From Leptospira tipperaryensis (GTDB lineage Bacteria > Spirochaetota > Leptospiria > Leptospirales > Leptospiraceae), in contig NZ_CP015217.1 of assembly GCF_001729245.1 (NCBI RefSeq), positions 2,532,001 to 2,596,000 of the forward strand: a stretch of DNA of 64,000 nt. Reading direction: 5' to 3'. The first letter of the stretch is position 1; each line of letters starts with the position of its first letter. Of the stretch, positions 12,480-27,465 are shown piece after piece. The notes under the pieces are model-generated. The model was not told the DNA's origin. It searched no databases and saw nothing but the letters and a program-made list of their open reading frames with translations. Both the position numbers and the translations under genes were made by a program.

Positions 12480-13769
12480 TTAATTTTTTCTCGATTCGAT
12501 TTCGCCGATTTCTTTAGGAATCATTTCGGTCAGATTGAGCGGATTTTGACCTTGCACCAAAACGTCGTCTTCGATTCGAATTCCGATTCCACGAAAACGT
12601 TCCGGGATTTCAAGATCTTCCGGATCAAAATACAATCCGGGCTCAATCGTGATCACCTGTCCGTTCTCCAATTTTTTGGAAGATCCGCTTTGATAATACG
12701 TTCCTACGTCGTGAACGTCCATTCCCAAATAATGACTCGTTCTGTGCATATAATATTTTTTGAATATTCCCTGCTCCAAAATAGAATCCAAAGAACCTTC
12801 CAATACTCCCAAATCCTTTAGACCTTCACAGAGAGTTTTTACCGCTTGATTATGAATCGCGACAAACTCCACACCTTCTCTCGTATGTAAAACCGCTTCC
12901 TTCTGAGCATTTAGAACGACTTCGTAGACCGCCTTTTGTTCGGGTGAGAACTTTTTGCCGACCGGAAAGTTACGCGTAACATCCGCGGTGTAATATCCTT
13001 TTTCAGCGCCGCTATCGACTAAAACGAGCTCGCCTTCTTTCAACTGACAGTTGTTAGACGTATAGTGAAGGATCGTCGCGTTTCTACCCGTTGCAACGAT
13101 ATGTCCGTATCCTCCGCCCCAAGCCCCTTGTTTGAGATATTCGGATTCTAAGATGGCTTCGAGTTCGTATTCGAACATTCCAGGCTTGGATTCTATCATC
13201 AAACGTTCGTGACCGAGCGCGGTGATTCTCGCGGACTCTTGAAGCGCCGAGATTTCAAAGGGAGTTTTGAACATTCTCATCCAGTGTAAAAAATCGGGAG
13301 ACTCGATTCTTCTTGGACCGAACTTCCCTTCTCTCGAACGTTGATTGAGGGAATAGATCCATTGGATAAGTTTAGAATCTCGGACCAAGTCCCTTCCGAA
13401 AAAATGATAGAGAGTATGCTGATTGACGAGGATTTCGTCTAACTTGGATTCCCATTCGTTGGTATCAAAGGATTCGTCAAGAGCCAGGAGCGACTTCGCT
13501 TTTTCTTTTCCGACGCGAATTCCGGTCCAGATTTCTTTTTCCTTATCCTTCGGAAGCATAAAGATGGATTTATAAGAATTTTTTAATATAAGAATTCCTT
13601 CCGCTTCGTCCAGACCGGTCAGATAATAATAATCCGAATCCTGACGAAACTTATATTCCACGTCCCGATTTCGAATCAGATGAGAAGCGGCGAATACGAT
13701 CAACACTTCTCCGTCTTTGAGTTTTTTCTGAACCTCTGTGATTCGGTCTCGATAAATAGAATGTGTCAT
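12480..13769 (-). CDS. pepP: M24 Xaa-Pro aminopeptidase (aminopeptidase P)
   Basis: 429 residues. An N-terminal creatinase/APP domain (DYYYLTGLDEAEG region) precedes a pita-bread catalytic domain with all five metal ligands in order: LVDSGAE and TADVTRNFPVG (Asp pair, about 250-263), HRTSHYLG (His, about 340), ITIEPGLYF (Glu, about 376) and IRIEDDVLV (Glu, about 396). It should remove N-terminal residues preceding proline using two Mn or similar ions. The ATG at 13769 was preferred over an upstream in-frame start because it makes an ATGA overlap with the heptosyltransferase stop; the upstream extension would lie wholly inside that gene. Confidence 0.93.
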   Translation of the reverse strand: MTHSIYRDRITEVQKKLKDGEVLIVFAASHLIRNRDVEYKFRQDSDYYYLTGLDEAEGILILKNSYKSIFMLPKDKEKEIWTGIRVGKEKAKSLLALDESFDTNEWESKLDEILVNQHTLYHFFGRDLVRDSKLIQWIYSLNQRSREGKFGPRRIESPDFLHWMRMFKTPFEISALQESARITALGHERLMIESKPGMFEYELEAILESEYLKQGAWGGGYGHIVATGRNATILHYTSNNCQLKEGELVLVDSGAEKGYYTADVTRNFPVGKKFSPEQKAVYEVVLNAQKEAVLHTREGVEFVAIHNQAVKTLCEGLKDLGVLEGSLDSILEQGIFKKYYMHRTSHYLGMDVHDVGTYYQSGSSKKLENGQVITIEPGLYFDPEDLEIPERFRGIGIRIEDDVLVQGQNPLNLTEMIPKEIGEIESRKN

Positions 13770-14797
13770 GGCTGAATTCCCTTTTCTAATTGGACTGCGA
13801 TTGAAAACAATTTGTCGGGGTCCTGTTCTTTCATACAACGAAAATGTCCCTCCGGGCAAACCTTTCCTCCGTGAATTCCGCAGGGCCGACAAGAAAGTCC
13901 CGAAATCCCGGAGACATAGGAAAGCTCGGCCAACGGAGTATATCCGAAATCCGGAACGGTAGCTCCAAAGACGGCTAACGTAGGAATGTTAAAGGCAGAG
14001 GCAAAATGGATCGGAGAAGAATCGTTACTGACCATCAAGGAGGCCTTGGATACCAAAAAGGAAAGCTCTTGCAAATTTGTCTTTCCTGCGAGATTGATTC
14101 CGTATCCTGCCCCTACGGATTCGCAGAGTTCAATATCACCTTTGGATCCGATGAGGACGATTTTTTTCCCGGATTCTTTCGAGAGTCTTTCGCCTAACGT
14201 GCGAAACTGAGACGCCGGCATTCGTTTTGTTTCCCAGACAGAACTCGGAGCAAGAAGAATGAAGTTGCCCGCTTCCAGACCGTTTTCTTTCATCAAGACC
14301 CGAACTCGAAAAACGGATTCTTCTTTCCAAAACAACTCCGGTCGTTTGGAAAGATTTGAATATTCTTTCTCCTCATAGATTAAGGAGAATAATTTTTCAA
14401 CCTCGTGTTTCCCTCGCAATGGACGAGGAATCTTTTTTGTAAGTAGAAAGGAAAAGCCTGCGCTTTCATATCCGATTCTTACTTTGGCCCCGCTTGCATA
14501 TCCCATCAAGGTGGAGCGAAAGGAAAAATGCGGAAGAAGACAAAGGGTGAATTTTTCTTTTCGCAAACTCCATAAGAAAGAAAAAAATTTCCAGAGAGAT
14601 TTCTTAAATTCTTTTTTATCGAGAGGGATCAGACGATCGATATGAGGATTCGCCTCCAAAACACCGTCCGTGCCTTTGTTGACGACAACAGTGAGATGAG
14701 AATTTGGATACTTACGTTTTACTTCTCGAAAGAACGCGGTAGTTAAAATCAAGTCGCCTAAGAACGCGGTTTGAATCAAAAGTATTTTTTCAGTCAC
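13766..14797 (-). CDS. GT9 heptosyltransferase (WaaF/WaaC-like) of LPS synthesis
   Basis: 343 residues with the GT-B layout of ADP-heptose:LPS heptosyltransferases. The N-terminal acceptor domain starts ILLIQTAFLGDLILTT; the C-terminal donor domain has LLAPSSVWETKRMP, VLIGSKGD, NLAGKTNLQELS and the strongly conserved SNDSSPIHFASA (about 254-265) followed by PTLAVFGAT. A Cys-rich C-terminal segment (CRPCGIHGGKVCPEG) is common in this family. It acts on the cytoplasmic side during core or O-antigen assembly. It lies 15 bp after the thiolase-like gene and overlaps pepP by 4 nt, so the three genes form one operon despite unrelated roles. Confidence 0.92.
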   Translation of the reverse strand: MTEKILLIQTAFLGDLILTTAFFREVKRKYPNSHLTVVVNKGTDGVLEANPHIDRLIPLDKKEFKKSLWKFFSFLWSLRKEKFTLCLLPHFSFRSTLMGYASGAKVRIGYESAGFSFLLTKKIPRPLRGKHEVEKLFSLIYEEKEYSNLSKRPELFWKEESVFRVRVLMKENGLEAGNFILLAPSSVWETKRMPASQFRTLGERLSKESGKKIVLIGSKGDIELCESVGAGYGINLAGKTNLQELSFLVSKASLMVSNDSSPIHFASAFNIPTLAVFGATVPDFGYTPLAELSYVSGISGLSCRPCGIHGGKVCPEGHFRCMKEQDPDKLFSIAVQLEKGIQP

Positions 14798-14812
14798 GTG
14801 CTAATTCCATTC

Positions 14813-15931
<1,119 letters not shown>

Positions 15932-16026
15932 TATAGTCTATGTTTTTGAAAATTGTGAGATTGAAAATCAAAAAAAATAAATCAAAGATAGACGAACGAC
16001 TTTTCAGAGGACTTTATAAACTATCC

Positions 16027-16054
16027 TTGCAAATTTAAGAATGATTTTTATACT
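16027..16054 (+). promoter_or_regulatory. Sigma70-like promoter of the bacterioferritin gene
   Basis: TTGCAA (16027-16032), 16-nt spacer, TATACT (16049-16054), then a GAAGGGG ribosome site at 16064-16070, 8 nt before the ATG. It lies in the divergent gap with the thiolase-like gene. I see no convincing Fur box. Confidence 0.6.
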
Positions 16055-16078
16055 GAAAGGATAGAAGGGGAAAATACG

Positions 16079-16542
<464 letters not shown>

Positions 16543-16546
<4 letters not shown>

Positions 16547-17796
16547 CGAATTTTAGAAACCCCGCTCCCAAAAAATCCCTTAGGTTGAAAGTAAGAAAGC
16601 CCGAGGGAAAATTTTCGTCCTCGGATCGTTCCAAAGAAAAAGAAGTCCCGTCCAAAACGGAATGGGACTTTTCAAAACCGGAAACGTTTGAATACCACGC
16701 TTCTTGCCCGGACGGTCTTTCCGGTTTGCTTCGGGAAGAAATCTTAGAGGCTCGGCTTACCGTCCTCGCAGAGAATCGCGGCGGCGTTTTCTTTCAAGGC
16801 TCCGCCAAGGCGTTAAAAGATTTTATTCTCACAACCGGAATTGCTTCGGGGATCAGCATTTCTCTGCGCTACTGGAGAGTGGATAGTCCCGAGGATCTTT
16901 ATAACCAAGCGCTTCAATTCCCTTTTGAAAAAATCATAAGCCCGGAACAATCCTTTCGGATCGATTCTACGACCAAGGATTCTCTCAAAGACTCGCGTTA
17001 TGCGACTTACAAACTCAAAGACGCTATGTTCGATCGTTTTCGCTCGAAGGGAAAAGAAACTCCGCAGGTTTCCAGAGACGAGCCCGATTTTTTATTCTAT
17101 CTTCGTTCTCATTCCGATCACGCAAAACTTTCTCTGGGTTTAAATACAAGACCCCTCCAACAGCGAGGTCATGGAAGAATCGGAGGCGACGCTCCGATGC
17201 GGGAGATTCTCGCGTCCGCCCTGGTCCGTTATTCCGGCTGGGACACCAAATCTGTGTTATACGATCCATTCTGCGGATCCGGAACGATCGTCATCGAAGC
17301 GGCTTTAAAACTTTTGTACGGCGGTTATACGAACTACAGAAGTCTGGATTCTTCCCTTCCGTTTAAAAAACTTTTCGGAGAACCGAATCTGAAAGAAGAA
17401 GCGGGAAAGGTTTCAAAAATTCTAATATTCGCTTCCGATCAGGACGAAAAAGCCTTGAATCTGGCAAAACTCAACGCGAGAAACGCAGGAGTGGATCATC
17501 TGATTGAATTTTTTACCGCGGACGCAACCCTGTCCGAAAACGAAAAAGGGATTCAAGACGGCTTTATTGTGACCAATCCTCCTTACGGTGTTCGATTGGG
17601 AACCAAAGAAGAAGCCAAAGAAATCTACTTGGCCTGGGGTAAAAAACTAAAGGACCACTTTTCAGGTAACGTTTTGGCTCTTGTTTGCGGAGACACTTCT
17701 CTTTTGGGATTTCTAAAACTCAAGAAAGACAAGGAGCAGTCACTCACAATCGGAAAGTTGAAAGGAAAATTGGTTGCCTATACCTTGGGCAAATAA
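16543..17796 (+). CDS. THUMP-domain SAM-dependent RNA methyltransferase, RlmL/YpsC type
   Basis: 417 residues. After a Lys/Ser-rich N-terminal tail of about 45 residues comes a THUMP RNA-binding domain (about 50-185), then a class I methyltransferase domain with the SAM motif [13 protein letters not shown] (about 241-253) and the N6/N2-adenine/guanine type catalytic motif NPPYGVRLG (about 345-353). The likely product is an m2G in 23S rRNA, as made by the N-terminal half of RlmL. The start is a GTG overlapping the bfr stop (GTGA), so translation is probably coupled. The C-terminal RlmK half of the E. coli enzyme is absent. Confidence 0.9.
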
Positions 17797-17811
17797 TCTT
17801 ATCGAATCGGA

Positions 17812-18939
17812 ATGAAACATCAGGAAATTCTTCTTAAACTTTTAGAAGTCACTGAGAATACGAAGGATTCATTCCAGTTTTTAAAACTCTTTCGTTCCAT
17901 AGAGCCGGAAAAATTTGCGGTGATCTACGCGGATTCGGGAACTCTGATGGAGTCCGCGGAAGCGCTCCTCTACAATCTCAAACTTCTTCACAAACTCGAA
18001 CTCTATCCGGTTGTCGTTTTGGACAAGGATGGAATTTCTTATACGAATCTTTTTTATAGAAATCACACCAAGGAAGACACGGACTCCACGCTTCCCGGAA
18101 AACTATTTCGTCATTTCAATCAAGTGGAGACTTCGGTCGCATCCGCTCTTGCAGAAAATAAACTTCCGGTATTCATCGCTGAAGAAAGAGGAAGTGGTCT
18201 TTTTGAATTTCTTACTAATCTCTGTTCTTCTTTGAAGACTAAAAAACTTATCTACTTAAATCCTCGGGGTGGAATTTATTCCAACGGAGAGAAAGTTTCG
18301 ATCTACGACGTGGATTCTACGATTTCACCGGATCCGATCGATTCGGTTCTATTTCATTCTTGCAATGAACTTTATAAAAACGTAAAGGACCCCGAATTCG
18401 GAATCGCAATCACCTCCGCCTCTTCTCTTTTGAAAGAATTGTTTACGATCAAGGGAAGCGGGACGCTCATTCGAAAGAAGAATCGAATCGACTTTATTTC
18501 CGATCTGAATTCTATTCCAAAACCTAAAATCAATCATCTCATCGAAACCGCGTTTCAGAGATCCTTGAAACCGAATTTTTGGAATCAGGAATTTGCGGGA
18601 ATTCTTCTCGAGTCAGAATACAAGGGGTGCGCGTTGGTCAAAAACACTCCTTACGGTTTTTTTCTTTCGAAGTTCGCGGTAGACGAAATCGCGAGAGGAG
18701 AAGGAGTGGGGAGAGATATCTGGGATCAGATGGTCCAAAGATTTCCCGTGCTTTTTTGGAGAGCGAGAAAGGAGAATTCGATTTCCAAATGGTATACGAA
18801 AGTTTGCGACGGAATGCAGAAAGAAGGAATCTGGATCTATTTTTGGATTGGAGTTAAGGAAGAACACATTCAGCCGATCTGCACGTTTCTAAGAAATCTT
18901 CCTCAGGATCTAGAAGCGCCGTCTAACAATACGAAGTAG
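17812..18939 (+). CDS. N-acetylglutamate synthase, kinase-like + vertebrate-type NAT domain
   Basis: 375 residues. The N-terminal part resembles a divergent amino-acid-kinase (NAGK-like) domain (about 1-210). The C-terminal part is the NAT domain of bifunctional NAGS/NAGK and vertebrate [24 protein letters not shown] (about 280-299, acetyl-CoA loop) and [15 protein letters not shown] followed by WIYFWIG. It should make N-acetylglutamate from glutamate and acetyl-CoA, the first step of arginine synthesis. It starts 15 bp after the RNA methyltransferase and is probably the last gene of that operon. The kinase-like domain has probably lost kinase activity and may bind arginine; this is inferred from the family. 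Confidence 0.82.
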   Translation: MKHQEILLKLLEVTENTKDSFQFLKLFRSIEPEKFAVIYADSGTLMESAEALLYNLKLLHKLELYPVVVLDKDGISYTNLFYRNHTKEDTDSTLPGKLFRHFNQVETSVASALAENKLPVFIAEERGSGLFEFLTNLCSSLKTKKLIYLNPRGGIYSNGEKVSIYDVDSTISPDPIDSVLFHSCNELYKNVKDPEFGIAITSASSLLKELFTIKGSGTLIRKKNRIDFISDLNSIPKPKINHLIETAFQRSLKPNFWNQEFAGILLESEYKGCALVKNTPYGFFLSKFAVDEIARGEGVGRDIWDQMVQRFPVLFWRARKENSISKWYTKVCDGMQKEGIWIYFWIGVKEEHIQPICTFLRNLPQDLEAPSNNTK

Positions 18940-19005
18940 TCGGTAGATATTTTTTGATGTCGGCTTGCCCAACGAAAGAATTTTGTAAATTTTAAAAATG
19001 GAAGG

Positions 19006-19159
19006 TTTGTAGGAGTTCCTACAGAGAGAATCTTACTTGCAGAAAGTATGTTTTTCTGATAAGAGGGATTTGCCCCGAGGTTTTCCCGCCTCCTCACCCC
19101 TCCACCCAAGATCAGGGCGGGGCCGCGAAAGTTTCACGGCAAATGTAGGAACTACGACA
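19006..19159 (-). repeat. Dispersed intergenic repeat, copy C
   Basis: Inverse orientation relative to copy A. Bounded by TGTAGGAGTTCCTACA (19008-19023) and TGTAGGAACTACGACA (19144-19159), with TTTTCCCGCC, CCCTCCACCC and TTTCACGG between. It fills most of the 260-bp gap before the DCC gene; no promoter was identified in the rest. Confidence 0.82.
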
Positions 19160-19199
19160 GAGAGAATTTAGAAGAAATACGACAAGAAGAGAAATACTC

Positions 19200-19544
19200 A
19201 TGAACGCATTAGTCTTTTTATACGATGGGGATTGTTCTTTCTGTAATGACCTAGCACAAAGACTTCAATTCTACAACCTCAATCCGAAGATTCGTTTTAA
19301 ATCCTTTCGAGAATTTTCGGAAAAAGAGCTGAGAGAAATTCATCCCAGTTTGAACATCCAAGTCGCACAAGGAAATGTGCAGATGATTGCGGATGGAAGA
19401 AGATATCCCGGTTTTTTTGCGGTTCGAAAACTCAGTCATTCTCTCAGAGGATTTCGTTGGGTGGCTCCCCTTCTCTATCTTCCCCTGATTCCCATTTTCG
19501 GAATGATCGGAATGAATGTTCTAAAATCCCTGAAGAGTCGATAA
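19200..19544 (+). CDS. DCC-family (DUF393) thiol-disulfide oxidoreductase-like protein
   Basis: 114 residues with the family-defining DxxCxxC near the N terminus ([11 protein letters not shown], about residues 9-19) on a thioredoxin-like fold, and a hydrophobic C-terminal stretch (about 85-108) that could associate with the membrane. A redox role is assumed from the CxxC; substrates of the family are largely unknown. Its 3' end overlaps the convergent diiron-protein gene by 24 nt, so the two transcripts are antisense at their ends. Confidence 0.85.
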   Translation: MNALVFLYDGDCSFCNDLAQRLQFYNLNPKIRFKSFREFSEKELREIHPSLNIQVAQGNVQMIADGRRYPGFFAVRKLSHSLRGFRWVAPLLYLPLIPIFGMIGMNVLKSLKSR

Positions 19545-20216
19545 TCCTTCGTAAAAGACAAGCCTTGCGTCCAAGGCCAATCGATTCCCTTCCATAACTC
19601 TTTTTCTTTTTTCATCCGTGTCTGCTACTGACTCTATCAAACGAAAGAGTTTTTCGGAGTGAGATTCATCGGCGTCCAGGTTGACCTGAAAGAATTTACC
19701 TTCGGGCAAGGAAACTCTTCCTTTTAGCTCCTTGTAAGACATAAACATTCTAGAATATTCTAATTTTAGCAAGTATTCGTTCGCGGGACCGAGGGCACCG
19801 AGAGCCGAATAAAAATCGGTGGTCGTGATTCTTTGCATGAGATCAAGATAGGCTTTTGTCTCCGGCAGACGATGAGATTCAAAAACGACTTCTCCCATAT
19901 CGGAAAGAAATTTTTTAAGAATGGAAACGTGAGAATCTTCGGCCTTCCCTTCTCCCAATTCTTCCCAGATATTTTGAACGAGTACGATCTTTGCGTCCAG
20001 ATTGTCGCTGATCGCCGCGGTGTTTAAAAACCAATTTACAAAGTCGACACTCACGAAGTATTCCTGACGTAACCAAAGAAGAAGGTCTTCTTTTTCCATT
20101 CTTCTTTCTTTGGATTCCAACCAAAGATTCGCGGTCAAGACGGGATGATTGACGACCGATTCTTCCAGAGCGGTTCGAAAAGAAACGGTTGTTTGAGATG
20201 AGCGAAACGTCTGCAT
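19521..20216 (-). CDS. Heme-oxygenase-like diiron oxidase (HDO) / CADD-PqqC-TenA superfamily protein
   Basis: 231 residues, all-helical. It shows the superfamily pattern: E89 and H96 seven residues apart in [14 protein letters not shown], a Glu helix near 147-153, and a final metal-binding helix VNLDADESH (178-186). In CADD-type enzymes that helix reads HxxxDxxH; here D183 and H186 are present but the first His is Asn179, so one iron site may be altered. Relatives perform oxidative chemistry (CADD in pABA synthesis, others in natural-product pathways). It lies 12 bp after the ATP-grasp gene, third in the kamA operon, which suggests oxidation of a beta-lysine-derived intermediate. That is inference only. 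Confidence 0.75.
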   Translation of the reverse strand: MQTFRSSQTTVSFRTALEESVVNHPVLTANLWLESKERRMEKEDLLLWLRQEYFVSVDFVNWFLNTAAISDNLDAKIVLVQNIWEELGEGKAEDSHVSILKKFLSDMGEVVFESHRLPETKAYLDLMQRITTTDFYSALGALGPANEYLLKLEYSRMFMSYKELKGRVSLPEGKFFQVNLDADESHSEKLFRLIESVADTDEKRKRVMEGNRLALDARLVFYEGLSTLQGF

Positions 20217-20227
20217 AAACTTCTGTT

Positions 20228-21287
20228 CTATTTTTTTGAAAGAATGGAATTCGTCTTTAACTTAGAATATAAAAATCGAGGAGATTCCCATTCCGAACGT
20301 GCGATCATTAGAATCTCTGAAAACAAGGATTTTTCCTCCCCTAAGCCCTGACGATAACAAATCGGAAAGGTAGAATAAAACGGAGACAATCCCGGAGTCA
20401 GGTTGATTTCCAAAAAGAAAGGTTCACCCGCATCGTCGCATTTCCAATCCAAGCGCGCAGGTCCGGAAGTTCCCAAGGCCTTACAAAAAGAAAGACTCTG
20501 TTCCTGAAGGAACAATTCCCTTTCTACCGGACAATCAAAGACCAAAGTTTCCGGCATAGCGCTCTTAGACTTTGTTTTTTCTCCATAGACTTCCTCTACT
20601 TTCAAATCCTCTCTCAGAATCAAACGCCCCGCGCGACTCGCGCGATAACCCGATTTCGATGAACCCATTACGGAAATTGTATATTCAGAACCACTCAAGT
20701 ATCCCTCAACCAAATAGGGAAAGTATTCCTCCGGAAGGTCACGCGTCAGCGAACGAAGTTCTTTTTCGTTTTGAACGATACTTTTTTCTCCGATCCCGAG
20801 ACTCGAACCCTCTCCGGAAGGTTTCAAAAAACAGGGAAACACGACCTCTTTTGAAAGAACAAAATTCTTTCGAGTCTCATATTCAATGGAGAATCCTGGG
20901 GCCACTGGAATTCCTAGAGACTTGGCAAAGATCTTCGTCAAATTCTTATCCAAAGAAACGTTTTGAGCGAATGCGTCCGATCCGGTGTGCGGAAATCCAA
21001 AAAATTCGGCCGTCGCAGGGACCAAGGCTTCTCTGTTCCGAGAACGAAACCCTTCCATCAGATGAAAAATCACCGGTCGATCCTTAAAACCTAAGGAAGA
21101 ATATTGATTCAATTTTTCTAATAGATCTTTCGGCGTCGTCACGAGTTCGGCAACTTCCCCGAGTTCGTTTAACAATTCGAGAATCCTCTCAATGGAAGCG
21201 GAAGATTCCCATTCTTGTTTGTAAGAATCCGGAAACTCTCCCGTAAACTCGTGGAGATCTGCGTAGACGATTACGGTGGAAATCGCC

Positions 21288-21295
<8 letters not shown>
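20228..21295 (-). CDS. ATP-grasp ligase, D-Ala-D-Ala-ligase-like
   Basis: 355 residues with a three-part ATP-grasp fold: an N-terminal substrate domain, [15 protein letters not shown] (ATP-binding lid), [17 protein letters not shown], and the metal-binding end [10 protein letters not shown] followed by [13 protein letters not shown], which matches the Ddl-type Mg site. It should join a carboxylate to an amine via acyl phosphate. It sits in an operon with a lysine 2,3-aminomutase instead of murein genes, so a peptide- or amide-bond role on beta-lysine or a related amino acid is a reasonable alternative to D-Ala-D-Ala synthesis. The ATG at 21295 overlaps the end of kamA by 8 nt; a GTG at 21316 is possible. 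Confidence 0.8.
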
Positions 21296-22550
<1,255 letters not shown>

Positions 22551-22583
22551 GGAGGAGATACTTCCTATTTTCTCCGCGTCCGG

Positions 22584-22620
<37 letters not shown>

Positions 22621-22648
22621 GACCCGTTTTCAGAAACTGTCCCCAGAA

Positions 22649-23323
<675 letters not shown>

Positions 23324-23366
23324 TTTTTGCCTCCATAGAATCCGAATTCTTTCCGAAAATGTTAGA

Positions 23367-24185
23367 GTGCCGGATTCGGAAAAAAGAAAAAATCTCATCT
23401 TCATTCTAACAGGGATTATCTTTACGTTAGTGCTTTTGGATAAAAGTACCGGCTCGGGATTTTCTCTTTCAGGAACGGGATTTCAGGGTTTTCGAAACAT
23501 CGGAAAGATGAATCCGGAAACTCAAAATTCCAATCGAGGAAATCTCAATCACAAAGAAATGATGGATCAGGCCGAGGATGAAATTCTCGGAGAACTCATG
23601 CAAAACGGAGACGTTCAAACCTCGTCTTCCGAAAATTCAAACTCGATCGAGGAAGATCTAAACGAAGAAAACCTTGTTCCCGTTTTAGATCCTCAGATTT
23701 CAGAAACACAAAAAAAAGAATCCACGACCGCTCTTCCCACGGAAAAGGGAGAACTGGCCCTCTACTTTCTCAAGTTCTATGGAAAGGGGAGCAAAAGTCA
23801 TTCCAGACTTGTAAAGGTTCTACGACTTTCCAAGGGTGGAGATCGAGTGAAGCTCATCTTAAACTCGCTCATAGCGGGTCCGGTCAGCGCCGAAAAAGAA
23901 AAAGGAATTCTCAATTCGATCCCTTCCAATCTCAGCTACGATCCGGACTACAGAATCGAAGACGGAATTCTTCAGGTTTCTCTGAGCAGCGATTTGGAAA
24001 GAAGCGCCGGTCCTGAAATTCTCAAGGACCGAATCGACCAACTCACCTACAGTCTTATGGAGAATCTTCCGATTTCCGGAGTTCAGCTCCGAATCAACGG
24101 AAAATCGGTGCGTTCTCTCGGCGGAGAAGGAATGCCACTCCCCTCCGTTCTGACAAAAAATCCCCGAAAGATCGTAGTTTTTTAA
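23367..24185 (+). CDS. Membrane-anchored GerMN-domain protein
   Basis: About 272 residues. A single N-terminal membrane anchor (about 9-28) is followed by an acidic, Asn/Glu/Ser-rich linker (to about 125) and a GerMN domain (about 130-255; [38 protein letters not shown]). GerMN domains occur in GerM/LpqB proteins and are thought to bind ligands or peptidoglycan outside the membrane. The start is uncertain: the GTG at 23367 gives a normal anchor, whereas the open frame extends back to 23229 inside the HAD gene. No strong SD is seen. Confidence 0.72.
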   Translation: MPDSEKRKNLIFILTGIIFTLVLLDKSTGSGFSLSGTGFQGFRNIGKMNPETQNSNRGNLNHKEMMDQAEDEILGELMQNGDVQTSSSENSNSIEEDLNEENLVPVLDPQISETQKKESTTALPTEKGELALYFLKFYGKGSKSHSRLVKVLRLSKGGDRVKLILNSLIAGPVSAEKEKGILNSIPSNLSYDPDYRIEDGILQVSLSSDLERSAGPEILKDRIDQLTYSLMENLPISGVQLRINGKSVRSLGGEGMPLPSVLTKNPRKIVVF

Positions 24186-24268
24186 AATTCGACACTGTTA
24201 TTTTTTTCCAAATTCGGTCGAATTCCTATGCCAGGGATATCGAACAAATCATGATTGTTTAAACGGAG

Positions 24269-24283
24269 CCATTTTTAAAATGG
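24269..24283. promoter_or_regulatory. Palindrome CCATTTT-T-AAAATGG upstream of the GGDEF gene
   Basis: Perfect 7-bp arms around one base, 33 bp before the diguanylate cyclase ATG. It could be a regulator site or a chance AT-rich palindrome. Confidence 0.3.
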
Positions 24284-24315
24284 GGAAGCAAATCCGGTTT
24301 CGTCGTTAAAAATAA

Positions 24316-25531
<1,216 letters not shown>

Positions 25532-25542
<11 letters not shown>

Positions 25543-25891
25543 GAGTTGGAAGTTCGTAGTGATACGTGATTTCGCAGTAAACTCCCTCTTCTAAATATTT
25601 CGTATTCTTGAGTTCCAAAAAAAACTGTCTGTTCTTTTGATCCGGTTCCAGTTCTTCCAGCTTGCGAGTTGCGATCGTCTTCGCCGCCGTACAAGAAGTA
25701 TTCTGCATTTTGAATTTATCGTTTTCTTCCACCGAAGAAGAAGAGGCCTGACCGATTGAGACGAGTTCGTATTTATGAGGGCCGAGCGTTTTTACGGTAA
25801 CGCCTGTGTCCATGTGAAGTCTTTCCTTTACTTCGTGAGCACAGGAAGTAAAAGCCAAGGTAAACACCAGAATGCTATTGAAAATCTTCAT
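25532..25891 (-). CDS. Small lipoprotein of unknown function
   Basis: 119 residues. A short signal sequence ends in a lipobox-like LAFTSC with Cys17 as the probable lipidation site; Leptospira lipoboxes are often this loose. The mature part is mixed, with two more Cys (TSCTAAKT and GVYCEITY) that could form a disulfide. No family recognised. It overlaps the end of the diguanylate cyclase gene on the other strand. Confidence 0.72.
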
Positions 25892-26028
25892 CTCTTTCTC
25901 CTAATCGTCTTTTTATTTGGAAGGACGTTCTCTTTATAAGACCTTTTTCTTTCTAAAAACGGATTCTTCCCTTTTTTAATTCTTATCTCGAAAGCCTTGG
26001 GGAAGAGTCATCCTTTGTTCCGACAAAT

Positions 26029-26238
26029 CTATTTTTTGTAAATATAGGTTGATCCGGATTTCAAGTCCGTTCTCAAGTAGAATTCGGCGAGATCCATCTC
26101 AAAGGACGAAACGAAAATTTTCGGATCTCGCTTTCCTTTAGAAGAACAGTCCTCGGATAAAAATTTCCCTCTTTTTTCGAGAAGATAAAAAGACGATCGA
26201 TTCAAAAAGAATTTTCTAAAGACTCTGAGCCAATTCAT
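26029..26238 (-). CDS. Possible small basic protein overlapping the mqnC end
   Basis: An ORF of about 69 residues starting [10 protein letters not shown], with its first 23 nt inside the 3' end of mqnC. It has no recognised domain and no evident SD, and could be read-through noise. It is listed because it fills an otherwise empty stretch (25892-26215) and keeps an open frame; a longer form would start at 26286. Confidence 0.25.
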   Translation of the reverse strand: MNWLRVFRKFFLNRSSFYLLEKRGKFLSEDCSSKGKRDPKIFVSSFEMDLAEFYLRTDLKSGSTYIYKK

Positions 26239-27391
26239 TTCCGTAACGATCGTAGTTGTAGAGAAGATCTCTTCGTTTTGGAACAAACCCGCCCTCTTTC
26301 AAAAACTTAATCGCTTCTTTTTCTGTCTTGAGTCCGTAAGAACGAAGTACATTTTCTTCGATCACCACGGAAGAAATGTCATCGGCGCCGCTCGTCAAAG
26401 CAAGTTGTCCGACTCCCTTTCCAAGAACCATCACGGAGGTTTCAATATGAGGAATGTTGTCTAAGAAAATTCTACAAATCCCAAGGACCTTTAGATATTC
26501 TTGCGTGGAAACCGCGCGGACCTTAAAACGTTTTGTCTGCGGCTGAAACGTCCAAGGAATAAAGGATAAGAATCCTCCGGTTCGGTCCTGGAGGTTTCGC
26601 ACAACGCTCAAATGTTCGATCACTTCTTCTTTTGTTTCTTCGGAACCGAAGACGATGTTCGCGCTTCCCGGAAGCCCCGCCTCGTGACAGGTTTCCATCG
26701 CGCGAACCCATTCTTCCGTAGTCGCTTTTTTAGGAGAAATGATATTGCGCATTCTATCCGTAAGAATCTCCGCTCCCGCTCCGGGAACCGAATCCAAGCC
26801 CGCTTGTTTTAGAATCTGCAATACTTCTTTGAGAGGAAGTCCGGTGATCGTTTCTAAGTTGATGATTTCCACCGGAGAAAAAGCTCGGATATGCATGTCC
26901 GGATATTTCTTTTTTACGGAAGAGATGACGTTCAGATAATAATCAAAAGGAAGATCCGGATAAACTCCACCTTGGAGAAACATCTGGTCGGCCCCTTCGC
27001 TCACTGCGTAATCCATCTTTTCCAAAATTTCTTCGGTGCTTAAGACGTAACCTTTTCCGCTTCCGATCTCATCCATAAAAGAACAAAAACTGCATTCCAC
27101 GTTGCAGAAGTTTGTGTAGTTCACGACGCGAAACATCGTATAACTCGCCTGAGTGTGAGGAAAAATTTTTTCTCTGAGGGTTCTGGCAGTCGCCATGATC
27201 TTAAGGTGATCGGCTTCCTTATAAAGAGAGAGAGCTTCTTCCGGAGAAATGCGAACTCCGTCCAAGGCTTTTTCTAAAATCAAATCGGTTGGATGAGATG
27301 AAAAAATTGAGGCCACTTGTGCTCCTGTGTTCCAGGCGTATTTCGAAATTGGTACGCCCTTCAATCTTTGGACTGATTCCTTATTTTGCAT
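26216..27391 (-). CDS. mqnC: Dehypoxanthine futalosine cyclase (menaquinone synthesis, radical SAM)
   Basis: 391 residues. The radical-SAM motif CNVECSFC (CX3CX2C) is at about 99-106, preceded by [43 protein letters not shown] and [13 protein letters not shown] are all characteristic of MqnC rather than MqnE or CofH. It cyclises dehypoxanthine futalosine in the futalosine route to menaquinone, the quinone of these respirers. I chose the ATG at 27391; an upstream TTG (27424) would add 11 residues. Other mqn genes are not adjacent. Confidence 0.88.
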   Translation of the reverse strand: MQNKESVQRLKGVPISKYAWNTGAQVASIFSSHPTDLILEKALDGVRISPEEALSLYKEADHLKIMATARTLREKIFPHTQASYTMFRVVNYTNFCNVECSFCSFMDEIGSGKGYVLSTEEILEKMDYAVSEGADQMFLQGGVYPDLPFDYYLNVISSVKKKYPDMHIRAFSPVEIINLETITGLPLKEVLQILKQAGLDSVPGAGAEILTDRMRNIISPKKATTEEWVRAMETCHEAGLPGSANIVFGSEETKEEVIEHLSVVRNLQDRTGGFLSFIPWTFQPQTKRFKVRAVSTQEYLKVLGICRIFLDNIPHIETSVMVLGKGVGQLALTSGADDISSVVIEENVLRSYGLKTEKEAIKFLKEGGFVPKRRDLLYNYDRYGNELAQSL

Positions 27392-27465
27392 CTTCTTTTT
27401 TAAAGGAAGAATGGACTCTGTCAAGACTCTTTATCTAAAAGAGACTTTGTCTCAATTGAACGCAG

